This document shows, one piece after another, positions 57,438 through 64,000 of a DNA stretch of 64,000 bases. The stretch comes from Chrysomallon squamiferum (taxonomy: Eukaryota; Mollusca; Gastropoda; Neomphalida; Peltospiridae). The notes below the pieces were generated by a model. The model was given only the letters and a program-made list of their open reading frames with translations, ran no database searches and was not told the origin of the DNA. Location of the stretch: contig CM022672.1 in assembly GCA_012295275.1 (NCBI GenBank), forward strand, positions 3,987,443-4,051,442, given 5' to 3'. Made by a program: the position numbers and the translations under genes. The stretch's first letter is position 1, and each line of letters opens with the position of its first letter.

Positions 57438-57683
57438 CATTTTGTAGCACTTTACCAGAAACTCTGTTTGTTAATGAGAGCGCTGGTCAGCGATATTAAA
57501 GAATGTTCTTTTGACTTTGTCGTCTCTTTGCAGAATTGTGTCGCTTCACTAATACACAGCCTGAATAGAATTTGCTTGACCTTTTACTGATTTAATGAAC
57601 TAGTGCTGTGTTTTCTGTGGCTGCTAGTATATGTATTTTTTAGAATCTATTTAAAGGTTCAGCTTCGACTAAGATTTTTATTA

Positions 57684-57793
57684 TTTAATTTGATTTAATT
57701 TATTTTAATTTGATTTAATTTATTTTAATTTGATTTAATTTATATAATTTGATTTAATTTATTTTAATTTAATTTAATTTAATTTATTTATTT
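57684..57793. repeat. 20-base minisatellite
   Basis: Units of TATTTTAATTTGATTTAATT repeat about five times, with the last copies degenerating to TTTAA runs. It lies just beyond the dead Tc1-like element. Confidence 0.85.
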
Positions 57794-58048
57794 ACCTTTG
57801 TTGTTGTTTTTGTTAATTTGCTTTCATTAAAATGAAACTCCATTTATATTTAGATTATATTTCACTACATTATAATGAAGTATGAACATTCAGAAATTGC
57901 AACCAAAAACGAAACGTTCAAGGACATAATGCTACATGTACATTGTAATCTAAAGGCGCGGAGAAAAAGTTTAAATGAGAAAAGTCTAATAAGACTGAGT
58001 CCTGCCCAAGCGGAATAAAAAGTGAATTTATCAGATAGAATTTAAGTA

Positions 58049-58108
58049 ATAAAATAAAATAGAATAAAATAAAATAAAATAAAATAAAATAAAACAAAAT
58101 AAAATAAA
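58049..58108. repeat. AAAAT pentanucleotide array
   Basis: About twelve AAAAT units with single-base variants (AGAAT, AAAAC). Confidence 0.9.
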
Positions 58109-58186
58109 CAACAAAGCAAAACACAAATGTTGTGGGTGTGTTTAATCTTGGTAGACTATTAATGAATTATTTATATTTTTCTGCTT

Positions 58187-58203
58187 TAAATTATTATTAT
58201 TAA

Positions 58204-58264
<61 letters not shown>

Positions 58265-58418
58265 GAATGCCTGTATAATGACATAATGGCAGTCTTTCAG
58301 AATATTTATTTATTTATTTATTGTTGTTCATATCTTATTACCCATGAACATAGAACATATGAAACAGATTTTTTGTGCTTGTTCTGTTTTGGTGTATTAT
58401 TTATTATTATTATTGTTA

Positions 58419-58481
<63 letters not shown>

Positions 58482-58528
58482 TACTGTTATTATTATTATT
58501 ATTATTAGTAGTAGTAGTAGTAGTAGTA
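58187..58528. repeat. Two long TTA trinucleotide arrays, the second ending in TAG repeats
   Basis: TTA/ATT units run from about 58187 to 58263 and again from about 58396 to 58508, followed by a TAG run to about 58528. A 130-base non-repetitive spacer separates the two arrays. Confidence 0.9.
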
Positions 58529-59943
58529 TTGCATATAAATGAGGTAGGGTTTTTATGAAATTATTTAACTGAAATAAGCAATTTATACATAATTGCAGAA
58601 ATGAAGTCAGTTAATAATCATGTTCAGTGATCTACATTTTAGATTTCAGTTGGATAAGAATACTGAAAAAGCAATTACTAAACACAATCATTCCCGGTCT
58701 AGCATAGACACGACTAGAATTTCAATTTTGACATTGGCGTGCTTAATTAATTGTGATAGTCTGTAATTACCTGGGATAAAACGAGTTCCATTGTTACGAC
58801 CATCACCATAGGATTATTGTACCCATATTCTCTGTGGGGAAATAAAAAAAAAGAAGTTCCAGTTAATTTACTGTTCAAGTTTTTCTGTGTTAATTTCTTT
58901 AGGGTTACTGCGGTTTCCCGTTTAATGATTTTACGAAGAAAAGTAACGGCACTTCACATGATTTAAATAGATCTTTTTTCTTGATTAAATTGGTTACGCT
59001 GATGAATAATTTAAGCAGTCGTGGGAGGGTATTACAGCTCAGAGGTTACGTTGCAAGGCTGAAGTATGTTAGGCTGCATGAGTAAACCTTCTACGTTTGT
59101 CCAGTCAACTATTTCCAGTTCCAGGCAGTGACTCTCATGTGGTTTTTCTAATGCTGTAATTTATTTGTTTGTTTGTTTATTTGTTGTTGTTGTTGTTACT
59201 TTTATTGCTATTATTACTAAATAAATTAATAAATAAATATGTTTTTAAAAAAAAAAAAAAAAAAAATATTTTATATATATATATATATATATATAAACCG
59301 AAATAATGCGAAAAACAAAGAAGAAAAACATATGCTCACCTTTTAGTATAAAAGTAAACCTTATCTTTGTAATGACGTCATTGCATTGTTTTAAAATAAG
59401 ATCTATCGGTATATTTTAGTACAAGTTCCGTAAGTTGAAATAATTGGTTTCATGTTTTTAATTTATAATTTTTAAATTTTGTTTTTATTTCTTTAATTTT
59501 TTTCCCCATGTTTAATGCCACTAGCTATGCAACAGGAATCTCTCTCTCTGAAGCGCAACAGAAAACGTGTGTAATTATTGTATTATTTAGTAATTATTTG
59601 ACTAATTAACATAAATATCTTAAACATTTTTTTACTTTATAACTGTCTTTGGGACTATCATTGCGAACTTATTTATTCGTCATCATTAATACAATGTATT
59701 ATAATATTTCGACAGTAGTTCTATTATTTATTTTCTTATGGCTTATTATTTGCAGTAACAAAACATACAGAATTCCTTGTTGGACAATGTTGTATTATAA
59801 TTACTGTTGTTGTTGTTATGTTGTAATTTAACAAGAATGAACAGCAGCTCCGTATACTATATATTCGTTTTGTCAGTACATTCATTGAGTTACTTCCCTT
59901 TACCGCTAATGATGTATCAAGAGATTTAACACTTTTTGTTGTT

Positions 59944-59986
<43 letters not shown>

Positions 59987-60528
59987 CTCAAGGAAAGAAT
60001 AAAATCAGAAGAAAAAAAACAAAACGAAACAACCTAAAATAAATAAATAAATAAACCTACTCCTGCTAATGAGAAATTGTAAGTTAAACGAAGACAGTGT
60101 AACTGAATAGACCAGAATTTTACATCCAAAAGTCGTTGAGTGAAAATTAATCATGCTTTTGAAGTGTTGTTAGGTTTCAATTAATAACCACTAAGAATAG
60201 ATTAATATTTATTTTCAATCACATCAACAAATACCATTTCCATGAACTGTTGTGTCAAAGTCGTTACAAATAAATAGATTTTAAAATATATTACAACCAT
60301 ATTGTTTTTACAGGAAGAACACTATACATTTATTTTACAGTGCAACACAGTGTCAAATTACATTAATTTGTGGCCGATTAAATATATATTATTACATTTT
60401 GTACAAATTTTTGATTGCGTTCATAATTGTTTGTTTAGCAAGTAGTGAACTAAAATGTTAAACAGTATTTCGAAATATCATAATTACTCATGTACAAGTT
60501 ACATCTTTTAACTAACTAAAATCAGTAC

Positions 60529-60597
<69 letters not shown>

Positions 60598-60940
60598 AAT
60601 AAATAAAATAAAATAATTGTTCCATGAAGACTGGAGCTGTTTTTGTGGGTTTTTTTGAACTTCATATTGTCCGACATCAGTATTTATTCCTTGACTTTGG
60701 TTTTTGGATGTAGCAAAAGAAATGGTATCCTGTGTTATAAACATTGTCTTACACATAGAAAATACACAATACATCTCTGCAGTCGTCCAAACAGCAAAAT
60801 AATAAATAAATAAATAAATAAATAAAATAACCACCATATTTTATTTTATTAAATATCCCTCTGGTTTATCACTATTAATTCTCCAGGGTTTCTGAAAAAA
60901 ATGGAGGAGCCGCTGCTGACACTGTGATAAACACAGTTTG
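58529..60940. other. Intergenic region with simple repeats
   Basis: No gene is seen. Contents include an A tract and TA repeat (about 59248-59295), a T tract (about 59950-59981), an AAT array (about 60529-60593) continuing into AAAT units, and another AAAT run (about 60800-60829). A perfect 12-base palindrome containing TGACGTCA lies at 59371-59382. A weak SINE-like stretch (ctatttccagttccaggcag) lies near 59107. Confidence 0.5.
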
Positions 60941-60943
60941 AGT

Positions 60944-60949
60944 TTTATT
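60944..60949 (-). terminator. AATAAA poly(A) signal for the PP1-docking orphan
   Basis: TTTATT on plus is AATAAA in the minus direction. It lies about 140 bases after the stop at 61089, giving a compact 3' untranslated region of higher GC than the sequence beyond it. Confidence 0.5.
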
Positions 60950-61088
60950 TATACATCTTACAATCGTTCGACACCGGTTATGGCCACAATCTAACGTTAA
61001 ACATAATTACATCAGGTACTGCGTCAGCTCTGAACAGCTTTTTCACTTAGCTTAGCTTAAAACTATCCAAAAACAAAAATGTCTGAGG

Positions 61089-62268
61089 TCACATGTCTTT
61101 GTGCTCGCTCATTCCCGGAAGTAGAACGGTGCAGCGTCCCTCTCTGGCCTGAGTCAGGTTGACGTCTTTGAGCCAACGGATGATCTGGTTCGTCTTGTCG
61201 TTGTTGCAGAAGTTCGAATTCCTCTGCTGAATTTCGTGAACTTCAAAATGCTGCGCCGCAGCAGCCTGAGATACAATTCTAGACTGGGGATACGATCTCG
61301 CTGAAATAACTAAATGTTTTTTCGTTGGCGTGTCCGACGATGACGTCGTCGTCGATTCGTGACGAGACGACGACTGAAAGCACAATACGGGTTTTTTGGG
61401 AGAGCGCTGAGACAGCAATACTGGGGAGGTGAAGGATCGAGTAAGGCGTGGCGGCCGCGTGTCCACGTTCGGCTGTTTCTCTGCCTCAGCAGCCATGAAA
61501 CTGTCCTGGGTTAACTTGCACTCAGCATGCAGGTATTTGTTATCTGACGATTTCACCCAGTTTTCAAGACTGTCCAGAGACTTGCTGGTATTTTTCTCAC
61601 TGTTCGAAGTCGGGGCGCTGGAGCATCTACTGAAACGTGCGGGTCTTGCGTCAGACGATATTTCTTCCTGTCGTTGTATTTTGGGAACACGCAAAACAAT
61701 TCTGTCCTGACAGAATCCTTTCTGTTTAGAATCTTTAACTGCTGTCTGTCTCACGCTGTGTGGAGGATCATCAATCTCGTCGCTAGTGACACTTTCTCCA
61801 GACGAAGTGTAACCATGACGTCTGCTAATCTCATGCAGACGAACAAGTCTGTCGTCAAACTGAACCCGTTTTCCAGATTTCTTGCGAAGAGCACCTTCGG
61901 CCATTTTCTTCGTCAGAATACCTCTGAGTTTCTTAATTTCGTCACCAGAACTGTCTGATTCGCTGTCTTTGGAAAAACTTTTATTTTTAAGAATTCCCTT
62001 CACTTCTCCTAAAGGTTTGGGATTTGTGAGTCTGTGAGTACTGATCGAATGAGAATTATTCGCTACTCCGGAGTAAACTTCGTTCTTGTATGGAGAGCGC
62101 CAAAATGTCGACACTCCAGCTACTCGTAGGTCTTCCAGAGTTGACTCATTTTTGCTTGGATAGATTATTATTGACTCTCCCTTCCGAAAGTCTATGGAAG
62201 GCAATGACTGGCTAGAAAATTTGATCATGACGAAACCTTCAACAGGGAAAAATGGTGATGTCAACTTC
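61089..62268 (-). CDS. Orphan protein with SILK and RVxF PP1-docking motifs, last exon
   Basis: A minus-strand exon of about 393 codons opens at a splice acceptor (atcatttcag|GAAG, exon edge 62268) and ends at a stop at 61089. The first in-frame ATG is about twelve codons in (at FVMIKF), so the true start may lie there or in an unseen upstream exon. Counting from the Thr-Ser-Pro-Phe-Phe start of the exon, GILK is at about 90-93 (DNA 61997-61986), GILT at 115-118 and KRVQFDD at 132-138 (RVQF at DNA 61868-61857). GILK fits the SILK consensus ([GS]IL[RK]) and RVQF fits the RVxF consensus; a SILK motif N-terminal to RVxF is a known arrangement in protein phosphatase 1 regulators. The rest is Ser-rich and probably disordered, with repeated RPxRxxR/SRxxS stretches and a more conserved-looking end (NQIIRWLKDVNLTQ). 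No catalytic domain is seen. A PP1-targeting role is inference. Confidence 0.75.
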
Positions 62269-62316
62269 CTGAAATGATAAACAAAACAATACCTTTAAAA
62301 ACTGAACATTATTTAA

Positions 62317-62359
<43 letters not shown>

Positions 62360-62458
62360 TCATGGATAATTGATAAATATCACTCCCCATACACTGTTTT
62401 TTCTTTTCTTGTTTTTTTTTTTTTTTTTTTTGCAAATGATTAAAGGAGAAAAAAATAA

Positions 62459-62494
<36 letters not shown>

Positions 62495-63525
62495 TACTTA
62501 AAACAAATGTAAAAACTAGCTTTTTATTAATTTATCAGATTACAGGTATAATTAAAAACTGAATTACCAAATTTACCTGTACCATATAAAAAATTATTAA
62601 TGCTGAATAATATTTTACCCTCTCTATATTAAGAAATTACGTGTCCTAGGGCTAGACACACTTGTAGAGAATAGTAAAACACAACAACGACTCTTGTTAA
62701 TACAGCGGGAGACTAGTTCAGGTTGCTAAGGACATGTAAATGACGAGACTCAGAGTAGAGGTTTTGTTTAAGGGTATAAAAAATCGATAGGTTGGTCCCA
62801 AGTGTACACTGTGAATTTACATAAGCGTTTATTTCAGGGCTTTACATTATTTCCAGATATTTACTTACATTTTTTTTTTAATGAAAATGCACACAATTAA
62901 GTAATTGTATTTCTATGTGAATAAGCAGGCAGATGTTGAACATATGTATGTGTATATCCGTAACAACATATGTAAAATCAAAGAAACAAACAAAAACACA
63001 AAACCGTCCCCAATTCTACCATTTCAGTAAAAAAAAAAAAAAAAAAAAAAATCAGTTTTTTTTTTTATATGCTGTGTCCATGATTCAGTACAAATAGTTA
63101 CCCAAAGAATTCAATCCCCACGATTTTACGACGTCAGTATCTATGTATGTATGTGTGTGTGTTTATACATAATACCAGTTTCAATGTTTTCATTACTTTT
63201 TAAAGAACAGATTAAACATAAAAGGTCCCAAGATTATTGACTGAGTTAAAGACACATTTCCTAAGGGCGCTAACATCACGTTAAAATATCAATAGCGTTA
63301 CCTTGAAACATTTTCCAAATGTCGCTTGCAAAATGAATCTTTGTATGTCAATTCATTCCGACCTTATACAAGGCTAGAATATCGGCTAACAATATTTAGC
63401 AAGTGTGCGTTATAGGTACAATGTTAAGCAGAAGGATACACACGTTTTGCCATTTCCTTCATGGCCGTGAAGAAGTTCATAAATCATTTGTATTTTCACC
63501 CAGAAAATCATGTTTTTCTATTCCA

Positions 63526-63557
<32 letters not shown>

Positions 63558-64000
63558 TTTTTTTTTTTTTATTATTATTATTATTTTTTTTGAGTATGGC
63601 TATATTAATGTGTTGATCCTAAGCGGAAACAAAAGAGGGTCATATAATTCAACGATTGCTTGCAGTTCCACGAAATCAAAGTTGGCAGGATCAATCCCAG
63701 CCAGTGGTTACATTTTATATTCTAATATATGACCATTATACATTTACAAAGAAAAAACTCAAAGGCACATGCTGCCAAATTGATATGGATTCCTATCTTC
63801 CTTTTTTTTTTTTTTTTAGTTTCGAAAATTTGTTGATGTTTTTATTATTATTATTACCATTATTATCGGTTGAGAATCATTTATCCAAAATGCTTGGGAC
63901 CGAAAGTGTTTCTGATTTTGGAATAAAAGGAGATAGCTGTAGAATAAGTTTAAGTACAATTTTTTTTTCAATAATTTTGTGCATCAAATACAATTTTGGT
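62269..64000. other. Upstream of the PP1-docking orphan; intron and repeats
   Basis: No coding exon was identified, so the rest of the minus-strand gene is either in weakly marked exons here or beyond the window. Repeats include an AAT array (62313-62359), T and A tracts (about 62411-62430 and 63030-63050), an AT array (62465-62492) and TTA/T stretches (63530-63590). A possible SINE head lies at about 63690. Confidence 0.5.
63650..63715. mobile_element. Possible SINE head fragment
   Basis: GTTGGCAGGATCAATCCCAG resembles a tRNA-type B box and the bases after it, as found in the head of mollusc SINEs. No A box, body or tail can be recognised, so this is a weak call. Confidence 0.25.

Noticed and set aside
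58286-58558. Hydrophobic 90-codon frame with poly-Ile
   Set aside because: It is a translation of a TTA array and the adjoining TAG array.
61429-61958. Plus-strand frames of 93-94 codons opposite the PP1-docking orphan
   Set aside because: They are shadows of the minus-strand exon.
63300-63420. Possible upstream exon of the PP1-docking orphan, with a donor at about 63300
   Set aside because: The only ATG leading into the donor gives a stop straight after splicing to 62268. There is no coding character, so I could not support it.

Overview
This is eukaryotic, metazoan nuclear DNA: very AT-rich, packed with homopolymers and microsatellites, with genes broken into many short exons by GT..AG introns of roughly 0.1-3 kb. 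The proteins are closest to animal orthologues I know (GLRX3, NUP107, DHX15). The degraded Tc1-like transposase and a SINE-like block in a NUP107 intron resemble elements I associate with molluscs, and the modest intron sizes would fit a bivalve or gastropod better than a cephalopod. That taxonomic guess rests on memory, not on a search.

Layout, left to right. 1-3680 is the AT-rich 3' flank of a minus-strand gene. 3681-8111 (minus) is a two-exon gene for a 1299-residue, highly basic protein built from repeated Arg/Lys-rich helical modules; I do not recognise it. 8167-14726 (minus) is glutaredoxin 3 (PICOT) in eight exons, with one thioredoxin domain but only one CGFS glutaredoxin domain. Its candidate last exon is the same genomic exon that opens the basic-repeat ORF, so the two genes are physically interlocked. 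15.5-17.35 kb holds two diverged copies of one segment, just upstream of NUP107. 17585-30416 (plus) is nucleoporin NUP107, whose 24 coding exons sum to exactly 895 codons. 32158-32769 (minus) is an orphan 203-residue ORF, tail to tail with NUP107. 37201-45272 (plus) is the spliceosomal DEAH helicase DHX15, whose 12 exons sum to 748 codons. 48563-50086 (minus) is the main exon of an orphan 507-residue protein, with a possible noncoding exon at about 54.6 kb. 50-60 kb is mostly repeats, with a dead Tc1/mariner-type transposase at 56.8-57.4 kb. 61089-62268 (minus) is the last exon of another orphan protein carrying a SILK plus RVxF pair, a known type of protein phosphatase 1 docking arrangement.

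Three genes are conserved housekeeping functions: cytosolic iron-sulfur trafficking, the nuclear pore Y-complex and spliceosome disassembly. They do not form a pathway; eukaryotic neighbours usually do not. The most unusual material is the GLRX3/basic-repeat exon overlap, the repeat protein itself, the duplicated NUP107 upstream region and the candidate PP1-docking orphan. All splice sites were read by eye and the homology calls are from memory of family sequences; no alignment or database search was run.
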